64,000 bases of DNA from Mitsuaria sp. 7 (GTDB lineage Bacteria; Pseudomonadota; Gammaproteobacteria; Burkholderiales; Burkholderiaceae_C). The DNA is taken from positions 2,643,715 to 2,707,714 of the forward strand of contig NZ_CP011514.1 of NCBI RefSeq assembly GCF_001653795.1, read 5' to 3'. The position numbers were made by a program, and so were the translations under genes. Shown piece after piece: positions 8,641 to 16,740 of this stretch. The first letter of the stretch is position 1. Each line of letters begins with the position of its first letter. A model generated the notes under the pieces. It saw only the letters and a list, made by a program, of their open reading frames with translations. It ran no database searches and was not told the DNA's origin.

Positions 8641-10001
8641 GGGAAGCTCCTGTGGAGGGTGAGCTGGAACGTGCTGCGCACGTAGTCGTACAGCACGACG
8701 TTGGACGCAGCGCGCGTGTAGCGCAGCTGGCCGGTGAATTCCCAGCGATCGCCCACGCGGTAGCGCAGGCCGGCCGAGGCCTCCTGCTGCCGGTCACGCC
8801 GGACGGTGTCGAAGAAGGCTTCCTCGCCGCCGTAGCGACGATCTTCGAACTGCGCTTCACCGACGAGGAACAGCTCGCCGGTCAGACGACGTTCGACGCC
8901 GACGCGAGCGCCGCGCCCGCGATGTCCGAAGGACGCGAAGGCGGGATCGGTGCGCTCGCGCGCGAGATAGACGCTGCCATAGACCAGCGTCGCGCCGCCG
9001 CCGAAGCTGCGCGCCAGGCCCAGACCCAGCACCGACCGGTCGTTGTCGCGGCCCGCGTCTTCGGGAAAGTCCTGGCGCGACCACTGACCGAAAAGGCTGC
9101 CCTGAAGCTGCTCATTGAACTGCGATTGCCATTGCGCGGTGATGCCGCCGACGTCGCGGTAACGCCGCGATCCGACCCGCGCGGACCCGGCCTGCAACGC
9201 GAGGGTCTGACTCTGCGAACCGGCCGTGTGCCGCACGCCGGCCGTCGCGTCCGCCAGCACCGTGTCCAGATCATGGACGTCGCGATTCGCGGTATGGCGC
9301 AGATTGGCGCCGCCGAGGAGGCTCCAGCCGTCCGACAGCGGCAGTTCCGCGAACGCCCCGGCCGCGGCGTTGCCGACGAGCGCGCCCTGGCGGCGGCTTT
9401 CCGGCGTGGTCTGGAAAAGGATGCCGCCGAATGCGGGGATCGCGAACTCGCCCTGGTTGGTCGCGCTGTTGACGTTGCTGTCGTAGCCGACACCGAGTTC
9501 CACATAGCCGGACACACGCGTCCCGCGCTGCGGGACGACCCGGTCGACGACGCCCAGCACGCGATCGATGGCGGCGGCGGCCTCCGGCGGCGCGTCGCCG
9601 GCCCGTGCGCGGGTCAGTTGCTCGCGCGCCCGTTGGACATCGCCGGCGGCCAGATAGGCCCGGCCCAGTTCGGCGCGCGCGAGCCTGTCGTCCGGACGTG
9701 CGTCGACGGCACGCTCCAACGCGAAGATGGCGCGCGTCACATGGCCGGCGTCCAGCGCGGCGATACCGAGGAGATAGTCGAATGCGGGATCGCCGGCCCG
9801 GGTGGGTTCCGCCGCGACCAGCAGGTCGTACGCGGCCGCGGCGTCATGCCGCGCCAGCAGGGACGACGCTCGATCAAGCAACGCATCCTGGGCCAGGAGG
9901 CCAGTGCTGCAGCAGGCGACGGCTGCGGCCAACGCAAGATGCCGTAGACCGGTCTTTCCGCTACGGGCGAAGAATCTGTTTTGGCGGGAACTCAATGTCA
10001 C
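8637..10001 (-). CDS. TPR plus outer-membrane beta-barrel protein (Slam/DUF560-like)
   Basis: This 454-residue exported protein has a signal peptide (about 1-38), TPR-type helical repeats (about 40-155: DYLLGIAALDAGHVTRAIFALERA, then ARAELGRAYLAAGDVQRARE), and a C-terminal 290-residue region of alternating beta strands ending close to an aromatic residue (HRSFP), as in outer-membrane barrels. A periplasmic TPR domain fused to a barrel is the architecture of surface lipoprotein assembly modifiers, although it could be another TPR-porin. The annotated start is GTG; a TTG two codons later is possible. It is the first gene of the operon and overlaps the FecR gene by four bases. Confidence 0.85.
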   Translation of the reverse strand: MTLSSRQNRFFARSGKTGLRHLALAAAVACCSTGLLAQDALLDRASSLLARHDAAAAYDLLVAAEPTRAGDPAFDYLLGIAALDAGHVTRAIFALERAVDARPDDRLARAELGRAYLAAGDVQRAREQLTRARAGDAPPEAAAAIDRVLGVVDRVVPQRGTRVSGYVELGVGYDSNVNSATNQGEFAIPAFGGILFQTTPESRRQGALVGNAAAGAFAELPLSDGWSLLGGANLRHTANRDVHDLDTVLADATAGVRHTAGSQSQTLALQAGSARVGSRRYRDVGGITAQWQSQFNEQLQGSLFGQWSRQDFPEDAGRDNDRSVLGLGLARSFGGGATLVYGSVYLARERTDPAFASFGHRGRGARVGVERRLTGELFLVGEAQFEDRRYGGEEAFFDTVRRDRQQEASAGLRYRVGDRWEFTGQLRYTRAASNVVLYDYVRSTFQLTLHRSFP

Positions 10002-10018
10002 CTCGTTTTTATGGTGAC
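9997..10018 (-). promoter_or_regulatory. Hairpin overlapping the start of the TPR/barrel gene
   Basis: The arms GTCACC (9997-10002) and GGTGAC (10013-10018) are a perfect 6-bp inverted repeat around a 10-base A/T-rich loop. On the minus strand the downstream arm contains GAGGTG, the only Shine-Dalgarno-like sequence, together with the GTG start. In RNA the hairpin would bury the translation start of the whole operon. It could also be a protein operator. Confidence 0.4.
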
Positions 10019-10303
10019 TGCGCGAACGCAGCCCAACGGAGCATCATCGGCGTCGCGTCGATCGATTGAAGGCAGGGCGCGGACACCGCTGTGATTTCCT
10101 GCGCGCGGGGAACAAGACCGGCAAAACACGAAACGCGAATGTTCGCGATGCAGTCACGCTAAGTTCGGTGTCGCACGTTGCAGACACCGCCGTACGCTGT
10201 CCTACAGAGAGCTGCGATGTGCGGCTGCAAGGCCAATCGTCCTGAGGGTCAGGCCTTGACGGCGCTTGGAGTGCCGATGGCGCGGCGTCATAGAATCCCG
10301 CGC
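10002..10303. other. Intergenic region between divergent operons
   Basis: About 300 bases separate the second-messenger operon (minus) from the copper cluster (plus). It holds a perfect inverted repeat CGCGAA-TG-TTCGCG at 10134-10147, a candidate operator between the divergent promoters. A TAGAAT box at 10291-10296 sits just upstream of the DUF2946 start. No ORF here looks coding. Confidence 0.5.
10291..10296 (+). promoter_or_regulatory. TAGAAT -10 element close to the DUF2946 start
   Basis: TAGAAT ends seven bases before the ATG at 10304, so transcription would start at or almost at the start codon and give a leaderless or near-leaderless mRNA. The candidate -35 (TTGGAG at 10266-10271, spacer 19) is weak. 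The same arrangement occurs ahead of lapA. Confidence 0.4.
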
Positions 10304-10699
10304 ATGCAAGCCACGCGGACATCGATCAGGCGCTGGGCATGGCTCGTGAGCTTCACGATCCTGCTCGCGGCGATGCTGCCGTCGTTGTCGCAGGCGATGC
10401 TGGTGCATCAGGGCGCATCGTTTGCAGAGATCTGCTCCGCGACCGGCGCCAAGCTCGTGGTGATCGGCGCCGACGGCAATGTCGACACGAGCCGCGACAG
10501 CGCATCGCTGATGAGCTCGTCGATGAACTGCCCGTACTGCGCCATCCACCATGGCGCACCCGATCTGCCTCCCGCCACCGTCCAATGGACGCCGCCCGAC
10601 GCGTTGAAGTTCGAGCGTCCGCAGCTGTTCTTCACCGCGCCGCGCCCGCTCTTCGCGTGGGCGCCTTCGCTCGCGCGCGGACCTCCCGCCGTCGCCTGA
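10304..10699 (+). CDS. DUF2946-type small exported protein
   Basis: This 131-residue protein has an N-terminal membrane/signal segment (about 10-28, WAWLVSFTILLAAMLPSLSQA) and a CPYC motif (about residues 76-79) in the context SMNCPYCAIHHG. These are the features of the DUF2946 group, which is repeatedly found beside copper genes. The longer frame from 10178 is rejected because the TAGAAT box lies between the two possible starts. The neighbours (SCO1, PCu(A)C) support a role in copper handling or cytochrome oxidase assembly. The biochemical role of this family is not established. Confidence 0.75.
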   Translation: MQATRTSIRRWAWLVSFTILLAAMLPSLSQAMLVHQGASFAEICSATGAKLVVIGADGNVDTSRDSASLMSSSMNCPYCAIHHGAPDLPPATVQWTPPDALKFERPQLFFTAPRPLFAWAPSLARGPPAVA

Positions 10700-10834
10700 T
10701 CGCCGCTCCGCGGTAGATGCGCACTTCGCTCCGTTCCGGACGCGAAGCACTCTTGGCCTGACCTGTTCGCCTTTGCCCGCGCTCACGCGCGCGTGCGCCC
10801 TGGCATGCCAAGGTCACTCCACGCCTTCTCGATC

Positions 10835-11443
10835 ATGCGACACCCTTCTCCCGCACCGCGCGCGCCCGACGCGCGCCGCCGTGCCTTGACCATCGCCGCC
10901 TGCCTGCTGCCGTTGGCGGCCTGCAAGCCCTCCCCATCCTTCCACGGCATCGATCTTTCGCTGGTGGGCTACGCGAGCGACTTCGCGCTCCAGGGCTCTG
11001 ATGGCCGACCGCATCGGCTGGCCGACTTCCGCGGCAAGGTCGTGATGATGTTCTTCGGCTTCACGCAGTGCCCCGATGTCTGCCCGACCGCGCTCACGCG
11101 CGCCGCGGCCGTGCATCAGATGCTGGGCGAGGACGCGAAGGACTTCCAGGTCCTCTTCGTGACCATCGACCCGGAGCGCGACACCGCGCCGGTGCTCGCG
11201 GCCTACACCGCCGCGTTCAACCCGAGCTTCCTCGGGCTCTACAGCGACCTCGACGGCACCGCCGCGGTCGCCAAGGAGTTCAAGGTCTATTACGGCAAGG
11301 TGCCCACGGGCAGCAGCTACACGATGGACCACTCGACGATCAGCACCGTCTTCGACCGCCAGGGCAAGGCGCGTCTGGCCATCAAGCATGAGATGAGCGC
11401 CGCGGACCTGGCCGCGGACGTGCGCCAGCTGCTCAAGGCCTGA
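10835..11443 (+). CDS. SCO1/SenC family copper-binding lipoprotein
   Basis: This is a 202-residue periplasm-facing lipoprotein with a thioredoxin fold, which delivers copper to the CuA site of cytochrome c oxidase or reduces its cysteines. The lipobox ends LPLAAC with C30 as the lipidated residue. The copper ligands C79 and C83 (CPDVC) and H166 (in TMDHST) are all present. The frame stays open to 10793, and the chosen ATG puts the basic n-region RHPSPAPRAPDARRR directly before the hydrophobic stretch. It sits between DUF2946 and the PCu(A)C chaperone, consistent with one copper-delivery operon. Confidence 0.9.
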   Translation: MRHPSPAPRAPDARRRALTIAACLLPLAACKPSPSFHGIDLSLVGYASDFALQGSDGRPHRLADFRGKVVMMFFGFTQCPDVCPTALTRAAAVHQMLGEDAKDFQVLFVTIDPERDTAPVLAAYTAAFNPSFLGLYSDLDGTAAVAKEFKVYYGKVPTGSSYTMDHSTISTVFDRQGKARLAIKHEMSAADLAADVRQLLKA

Positions 11444-11478
11444 CCCCTTTCCCACCACACATTTTTCGGAGAACCCCC

Positions 11479-11967
11479 ATGACCTTCAAGATCCACACGC
11501 TGCTGCTCGTCGCGGGCTCGCTGCTCGCTTCCGTCGCCCACGCCCAGGTGAAGATCGACGACGCCTGGGTGCGCGCCACCGTCCCGCAGCAGAAGGCGAC
11601 TGGCGCCTTCATGAAGCTGACCTCAGCCAAGGACACCCGGCTCGTCGCCGTCAGCACGCCGCTGACGCCCAAGGCCGAGGTGCATGAGATGGCCATGCAG
11701 GACAACGTGATGCGCATGCGCCAGATCCCGGCGATCGAGCTGCCGGCGGGCAAGACGGTCGAACTCAAGCCCGGCGGCTTCCATCTGATGTTCCTGGACC
11801 TGCCTGCGCAGGTGAAGGCCGGCGACCAGGTGCCGCTGACGCTGATCTTCGAGGACCGCAACGGCGCCCGGCAGACCGTCGACGTGAGAGCGCCGGTGCG
11901 CGCGCTCAATGCGGCGATGCCGGCGAAGGACGACAAGGGCGGCGGTCACGGCGACCACGCGCATTGA
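11479..11967 (+). CDS. Periplasmic copper chaperone PCu(A)C
   Basis: This 162-residue protein has a signal peptide (1-22, ends VAHA). It carries the full H-X10-M-X21-H-X-M copper(I) site: H69, M80, H102 and M104. These chaperones load copper into SCO1 or directly into CuA of cytochrome oxidase. The C-terminal tail is short and His-rich (GGGHGDHAH), an extra metal-binding tail seen in some members. A good ribosome site (CGGAGAA) precedes the ATG. Confidence 0.93.
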   Translation: MTFKIHTLLLVAGSLLASVAHAQVKIDDAWVRATVPQQKATGAFMKLTSAKDTRLVAVSTPLTPKAEVHEMAMQDNVMRMRQIPAIELPAGKTVELKPGGFHLMFLDLPAQVKAGDQVPLTLIFEDRNGARQTVDVRAPVRALNAAMPAKDDKGGGHGDHAH

Positions 11968-11999
11968 GGCCTCCCTGACCGCCCACTTCCGGAGCCCGC

Positions 12000-13427
12000 A
12001 TGTCGCCCACGCCCGCTTCAGCCATGCCGGATTCGTCGCTGTATCGACGCGTCTGGCGATGGCACTTCTACGCTGGTCTGATCTGCCTGCCGATCCTCGC
12101 GCTGATGGCCATCACCGGCGCCCTGTACCTCTACAAGGACGCCATCGAATCGCGCATCGATGCGGGGTGGCGCTTCGTCCCTCCGACGTCGAGCCCCGGG
12201 TTGGACGGCGAGTCGCTGGTGCGGCGCGCGCTCGCCGCGCAACCCGGCACGGCGATGCGCTTCGTCGCGCCGGTCGCATCGGACCGGAGCGCCGAGGTGG
12301 GTGTGCGCACCGACGCGGGCGTCGTCACGGTCTATCTGGACCCGGCGAGTGGGCGCGTGCTGGGTCAGCAGCGGGACGACCGCAAGCTGATGGAGGTGGT
12401 CAAGCGGCTGCACTCGCTGGCGCTCGCCGGACCGGCCGCGAATTACGCGGTCGAGATCGTCGCAGGCTGGGCCATCGTGCTGGTGGTGTCAGGTCTGTTC
12501 CTCTGGTGGCCGCGTGGCCGGTCAGGCGGCGTCCTTACCGTGCGAGGGCGTCCATCGCAACGCACCTGGTGGCGGGATCTTCACGCGGTGACCGGCGCGG
12601 CGGCCGCCGTGGCGATCCTGTTCCTCGCCGTCACGGGCATGCCCTGGTCGGCGTACTGGGGCAAGCAGTTCGGGCGCCTGACCAACGACTGGGGCGTCGG
12701 ATTGCCGAAGGACCTCTGGGGCAAGCCCGCCTCGACGCCGCCCTTGTCCAGCCTGGGCGACACGCCCTGGACGCTGGTGCAGGCGGCTCTGCCTGAATCG
12801 GAGGGACACACGGGCCATGACGCCGCGACGACCGCCGCCGATCATGCCGCCCACTCAGGCGCGAAGCATGGCGAGTCATCCGCCCCCGAGGCAGGTCCTG
12901 CGGTCGTGCCGTTCGGATTGAATCAGGCGATTCGCGTCTTCGAGGTCCAGGGGCTGCCGCCGGGCACGCCCGTGAGCCTGCCCGTCGGGCCCAAAGGCGT
13001 CTACACGGCCATGTCCATGCCGGATGACGTCGTGCAACAGCGCGTGGTCCATCTGGACCGGTACACGGGGCGGGTGCTGGCCGACGTCGGCTATCGGGAC
13101 TATGGCGTCGTCGGCCGGGCGGTCGAGTGGGGCATCCAGCTCCACACGGGTCGGCAGTTCGGCTGGCTGAACCAGCTCGTGATGCTCGCGGGCTGCCTGT
13201 CCATCGTGGGTCTGGCCGTCTCCGCCGTCGTGATGTGGTGGAAGCGTCGCCCCCGCGGCCGGCTCGCGGCGCCGCCGCGCCGGGCAGGTGATCGCGCGGC
13301 CATCGGGGCGATCGTCGTCGCCGCTGCGCTGGGCGCGCTCTATCCGCTGCTCGGTGCCTCCATGATCGCGGCACTCGTCATCGACGCCGTGGTGCCCAGT
13401 CGCTGGCATGAGCGCTTCGGGCTCTAG
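12000..13427 (+). CDS. PepSY-associated transmembrane protein with His-rich periplasmic loop
   Basis: This 475-residue inner-membrane protein begins with the family hallmark (RRVWRWHFYAGLICLPILALMAITGALYLYKD) and has four or five membrane helices in all. A histidine-rich stretch of about 35 residues (near 263-297, with GHTGHD, DHAAHSGAKHGE) is inserted in the large periplasmic loop and is unusual for the family. PepSY/PiuB-type proteins are usually linked to metal or siderophore reduction. Here the gene closes the copper cluster, 32 bases after PCu(A)C, so a copper-related role is the better guess. A CCGGAG ribosome site precedes the ATG. Confidence 0.88.
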   Translation: MSPTPASAMPDSSLYRRVWRWHFYAGLICLPILALMAITGALYLYKDAIESRIDAGWRFVPPTSSPGLDGESLVRRALAAQPGTAMRFVAPVASDRSAEVGVRTDAGVVTVYLDPASGRVLGQQRDDRKLMEVVKRLHSLALAGPAANYAVEIVAGWAIVLVVSGLFLWWPRGRSGGVLTVRGRPSQRTWWRDLHAVTGAAAAVAILFLAVTGMPWSAYWGKQFGRLTNDWGVGLPKDLWGKPASTPPLSSLGDTPWTLVQAALPESEGHTGHDAATTAADHAAHSGAKHGESSAPEAGPAVVPFGLNQAIRVFEVQGLPPGTPVSLPVGPKGVYTAMSMPDDVVQQRVVHLDRYTGRVLADVGYRDYGVVGRAVEWGIQLHTGRQFGWLNQLVMLAGCLSIVGLAVSAVVMWWKRRPRGRLAAPPRRAGDRAAIGAIVVAAALGALYPLLGASMIAALVIDAVVPSRWHERFGL

Positions 13428-13689
13428 TCCCGGGCGCGTCGGGCTTCTAACCACTCGCGCTTCCCGTCGAGCGCTTCAGGTGGGGCGAAGCCCGCCTCAT
13501 GCAGCAGCTGCGCGATCGCCGGCTCGTCCATCGGCACGACGGCGAACGAATGCGTCCACGCGTCGTCACCCATCGAGTACTTCAAGGTCATGCGCACGCG
13601 CAGCGTGCGCGGCGGTAGAGCTCGACTGAACAGCCGTCCTGGGTCTGCGCACCGGGACCGGTGCCGCTGAAGCTGAGGTCGTGGGACAT
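13424..13689 (-). pseudogene. Collapsed gene remnant, probably a small SAM-dependent methyltransferase
   Basis: The minus strand shows two coding-like blocks in different frames. The 5' block starts at the ATG at 13689 (begins MSHDLSFSGTGPGAQTQDG, then CSVELYR) and stops prematurely. The 3' block, ending at the TAG at 13424, reads TLKYSMGDDAWTHSF...EPAIAQLLHEAGF...LDGKREWLEARR. Both look like the two ends of one class I methyltransferase; the GTGPGAQTxDGCSVELYR start is one I associate with that family. The SAM-binding middle is absent, so most of the gene appears deleted with a frameshift at the junction. The family assignment rests on memory of the end motifs. Confidence 0.5.
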
Positions 13690-13765
13690 GGCCAGGGTCC
13701 TGGGAAAGGACCTGAACTCTACTGCCCCCAAGGAAGGCGCCGAAGGCGTCCGGCGCCGTCGCGAA

Positions 13766-14143
13766 TCAATCCGCCATCCACGCGCTGTTGGACAGCGTGC
13801 AGAGCTCGCCGACGAGGCGCTCGAAGTCGCAGGCCTTGTCGTAGAAGCCGTCCGCGCCGCAGGACAGCACGCGGGCCTCGTAGGCCGAGCGGTCTTCCGA
13901 GCTCAGCACCAGGATGCGGCCGCGGAAGCGCGCGGCGCGCAAGCGTTCGATCACGCCCAGGCCGGAACCGCCGTCGATGCTCAGGTCCACCAGCACCACG
14001 TCCGGCGCGCTCAGCGCGATCGTGCTGATCGCGGCGTTCTCGCTGGAGGCCTGGCCCACCACGGTGATGGACGCTTCGGACTGCAGGCGCGACACCATCA
14101 GGCGTCGGAGCAGCGCGTTGTCTTCAATCAGTGCAACCTTCAT
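13766..14143 (-). CDS. Single-domain response regulator (REC only)
   Basis: This 125-residue receiver domain has no output domain. The acidic pocket (E7, D8), the phospho-acceptor D53 (in VVLVDLSID) and the switch lysine K103 (YDKACD) are all in place. No histidine kinase gene is next to it, so it must receive phosphate from elsewhere and act by protein contact, in the CheY manner. A GGGAGAC ribosome site precedes the ATG. An inverted repeat (GGTCACGGGTGACTG, about 14174) lies just upstream. Confidence 0.92.
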   Translation of the reverse strand: MKVALIEDNALLRRLMVSRLQSEASITVVGQASSENAAISTIALSAPDVVLVDLSIDGGSGLGVIERLRAARFRGRILVLSSEDRSAYEARVLSCGADGFYDKACDFERLVGELCTLSNSAWMAD

Positions 14144-14328
14144 TTTTTGTCTCCCTGGAATGACTCAATGATGGGTCACGGGTGACTGTTTTTCGAGGCT
14201 GGACGGCCCCCAGCCGGGGTGGGGACGCTGGCCGACAGCGGGTCAGGCAAAGGACTACAGACGGATGGGATTCCCGCACACCCCGAAAGGACCACGGCCG
14301 CTGCGCGCCGCCGGTTCAAGAGGACGGA

Positions 14329-14619
14329 TCAACGCCGGCGCCGCTGAACCTTGCGCCGCTGCTGCACGATCAGGACGAGGAACACGACGCCCGCCGCGAG
14401 GCTGGTGTGGCCGCTGTAGCTGACGAGGCCCAGGCCCCAGCCCTGCACGCTCACGACGATCGCGAGGCTCGCCAGCAGCAGCGCCCAGCCCGCGGTGCGG
14501 AGCACGCGGGACTGGCCCGCGGGCAGCTCGCGGCCGAGCACGTCCGATTGCGCGCGGTCCGTCGCCATCGCGAGCGCCGTGAAGGCGGCCAGGCAGATCA
14601 ACAGGCTGAGGACGTGCAT
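14329..14619 (-). CDS. DUF3325 family membrane protein
   Basis: This 96-residue inner-membrane protein has three hydrophobic segments (about 1-20, 42-60, 70-88) and a basic tail (QQRRKVQRRRR). It is the small last member of the siderophore-uptake operon layout TonB receptor - DUF3649 - PepSY - DUF3325. Its ATG overlaps the preceding stop by one base (TGATG), indicating coupled translation. No biochemical function is established. Confidence 0.8.
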   Translation of the reverse strand: MHVLSLLICLAAFTALAMATDRAQSDVLGRELPAGQSRVLRTAGWALLLASLAIVVSVQGWGLGLVSYSGHTSLAAGVVFLVLIVQQRRKVQRRRR

Positions 14620-16376
14620 CACCGCGCGCCCTCCCCGCCTGAACGCAGCGCCATGCCGGCTTCGCCGGAAGGCGGCGGCGGTGGCAGGCGCGACGCCTTG
14701 ACTGACGCCCTCGCCGATGACTTCACCGATGACGCACCCTCTGCGGACGGCGATGCGCGTTTCGCCTTCGGCACGGCCTTGCCTTTCGGCACATGGCGCG
14801 CCGTCCGGATCGCCAGGTAGGCCAGCAGCGCCGCGAAGGCCCAGAACATCAGCTCGACGGCCGCGAAAGCCCAATCGCCCTGCCAGAGGCTGCGCCACAG
14901 CGGACGGTCCGTCGTCAGCGCGTTGCCCACGGGCAGCAGCGCCAGCGACGCGGCGCCCAGCCAGAAGAGCTCGATCCACGCGCGCTTCGCCGGCCGGACC
15001 AGCGCATGCAGCAGCGTCACCGCCCAGACGATGAACATCACGTGGACTTCCCATTCCCCGCGCTTGTCCAGGCCCAGCGGCAGCAGCCGGTTGGCCCACA
15101 GCATGCCGCTCATCGCCAGCGGCAGGCCCGCGATGGCGGCGATGTTCAGCCGCTCCACCACCATGAAGCCGATGTACGGCCTGTCCGGATCGGGCAGCTT
15201 CTGGCGGCGCTTGACGGTCCACATCACCAGCCCGCTGCCGACCATCGCCGTGCCCGCGAGACTGACGATGAAGTACAGCCAGCGCGTGGGGCCGTCGCCG
15301 AAGCGGCCCAGGTGCAGCCCGACCATCACGCCGCGCGTCTCGGCCGCGGCGCCGACGCCGCTGCGGTCTTCGAGCAGCTGGCCGGAGACGCCGTCGAACA
15401 GCAGGTACTGCGGGCTCATCGACACGCGGCCGCCTTCACCGCGCGTGATCGCCACGCGCGCCGAGGCGTCGCCCGGATTCGTCGCGGTGACGCGCGCGAC
15501 GTTGCCCGCGCCCCAGCGCTGCTCGGCCTCGCGCACCATCGCCTCGACGGACGCCAGCGGCGCCGCCTCGCCCGCCGGCTTGCCGGGCTGGATGAAGGCG
15601 TTGAGCTCGGAGGTCAGCTGCTTCTTCAGCGCCGGCGTGTTGATGCCGGCCTGCTCGCCCCACGGCATGTACAGCGCCATCAGCGTCACCAGGCCGGTGT
15701 ACGTGATCATCAGGTGGAAGGGCAGCCCGAACACCGACAGCGCGTTGTGCGCGTCCAGCCACGAGCGCTGGCCCTTGCCCCAGCGGAACGTGAAGAAGTC
15801 GGTGAAGATCTTCTTGTGCGTGATCACGCCGCTGACGATGGCCACCAGCATGAACATCGCCGCCAGCCCCGCGAGCCAGCGGCCCCACAGCACCGGCATG
15901 TAGTGGAACTGGAAGTGGAAGCGGTAGAAGAACTCGCCGCCCAGCGTCTCGCGCGCGTCGACCTTCTCTCCCGTCTGCGGATCGAAGACCGCGGACTTGA
16001 ACGCGCGTCGCGCGCCCTCCTTGGCCGGCAGGCGCCAGAAGGCATCGGCCACGCTGTGGCGGTCGTCGGTCAGGCGCAGGCTCCACTGCGAGGTGCCCGC
16101 AGCCATCGTCTCCAGCTCCTGGGCGATGCGGCCCGCCACGACGGCCGGCTCCGGCGTCACGGCCTGATGCGCGATCTCGGGCCGCATCCACTGCGACAGC
16201 TCCTCCTTGAAGTAGCTGACGGTGCCGGTGAGGAACATCGCGAACAGGAACCAGCCCAGCAGCAGGCCGGTCCAGATGTGCAGGTCCGACATGGTCTGCC
16301 GGATGCCGCGCGCTTGCGGCGCGGTCTTGCCGGAGGGCGCATCGGAGGGCGCGTCGGAGGAAACGTCGTCGGTCAT
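14619..16376 (-). CDS. PepSY-domain membrane protein of the iron-uptake operon
   Basis: This 585-residue inner-membrane protein carries the PepSY_TM architecture: the first helix after SDLHIWTGLLLGWFLFAMFLTG, a large periplasmic domain, and several C-terminal helices. Proteins of this type beside TonB receptors are thought to reduce ferric siderophores in the periplasm (inference from context). The frame runs up to 16406, but the ATG at 16376 overlaps the DUF3649 stop by four bases (ATGA) and gives the natural start MTDDVSSD. The tail (about 525-585) is rich in Lys, Ala, Ser and Pro and probably disordered. Confidence 0.88.
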   Translation of the reverse strand: MTDDVSSDAPSDAPSGKTAPQARGIRQTMSDLHIWTGLLLGWFLFAMFLTGTVSYFKEELSQWMRPEIAHQAVTPEPAVVAGRIAQELETMAAGTSQWSLRLTDDRHSVADAFWRLPAKEGARRAFKSAVFDPQTGEKVDARETLGGEFFYRFHFQFHYMPVLWGRWLAGLAAMFMLVAIVSGVITHKKIFTDFFTFRWGKGQRSWLDAHNALSVFGLPFHLMITYTGLVTLMALYMPWGEQAGINTPALKKQLTSELNAFIQPGKPAGEAAPLASVEAMVREAEQRWGAGNVARVTATNPGDASARVAITRGEGGRVSMSPQYLLFDGVSGQLLEDRSGVGAAAETRGVMVGLHLGRFGDGPTRWLYFIVSLAGTAMVGSGLVMWTVKRRQKLPDPDRPYIGFMVVERLNIAAIAGLPLAMSGMLWANRLLPLGLDKRGEWEVHVMFIVWAVTLLHALVRPAKRAWIELFWLGAASLALLPVGNALTTDRPLWRSLWQGDWAFAAVELMFWAFAALLAYLAIRTARHVPKGKAVPKAKRASPSAEGASSVKSSARASVKASRLPPPPPSGEAGMALRSGGEGAR

Positions 16377-16720
16377 GGCGAGGCGGAGGGAACGGCGGCG
16401 GTCCACACGGACCAGGCGAAAGGCAGCAGAGGCAGCGCGGCGACGATCAGGCCGACCCAGGCCCGCGTGGCGCTGCGCACCGCGAAGGCCCAGACGACCG
16501 CGCCGGCGTAGATCGCGAAGCTGCCCAGCATGCCGCCGATGACGGCCTGCGGCCGGCTCACCGGCAGCGCGAGCACCGCGACGCTGAGCAGCGCGGCGAG
16601 CACGTAGCCGCCACCGATCGCCGCGACGATGCGCGAGATCAAGGGCAGCACGCCCAGGACACGGATCGCCGCGACGGCGATCCGGGAGGTGCGGCCCGAT
16701 GGGGCGCTGACGGCGTTCAT
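16373..16720 (-). CDS. DUF3649 family membrane protein
   Basis: This 115-residue inner-membrane protein has three or four hydrophobic segments (about 20-55, 58-80, 88-108). The start at 16720 (MNAVSAPSGRTSR) has an AGGAG ribosome site. The gene lies 20 bases after the TonB receptor stop and overlaps the PepSY gene by four bases. DUF3649 is consistently found between a siderophore receptor and a PepSY protein; its own role is unknown. Confidence 0.82.
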   Translation of the reverse strand: MNAVSAPSGRTSRIAVAAIRVLGVLPLISRIVAAIGGGYVLAALLSVAVLALPVSRPQAVIGGMLGSFAIYAGAVVWAFAVRSATRAWVGLIVAALPLLPFAWSVWTAAVPSASP

Positions 16721-16740
16721 CGCTGCGCTCCTGCCCTGGC

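Noticed and set aside
13408..13629. 73-codon plus-strand frame after the copper cluster
   Set aside because: It is Arg/Ser-rich shadow. The minus strand carries better coding remnants here.
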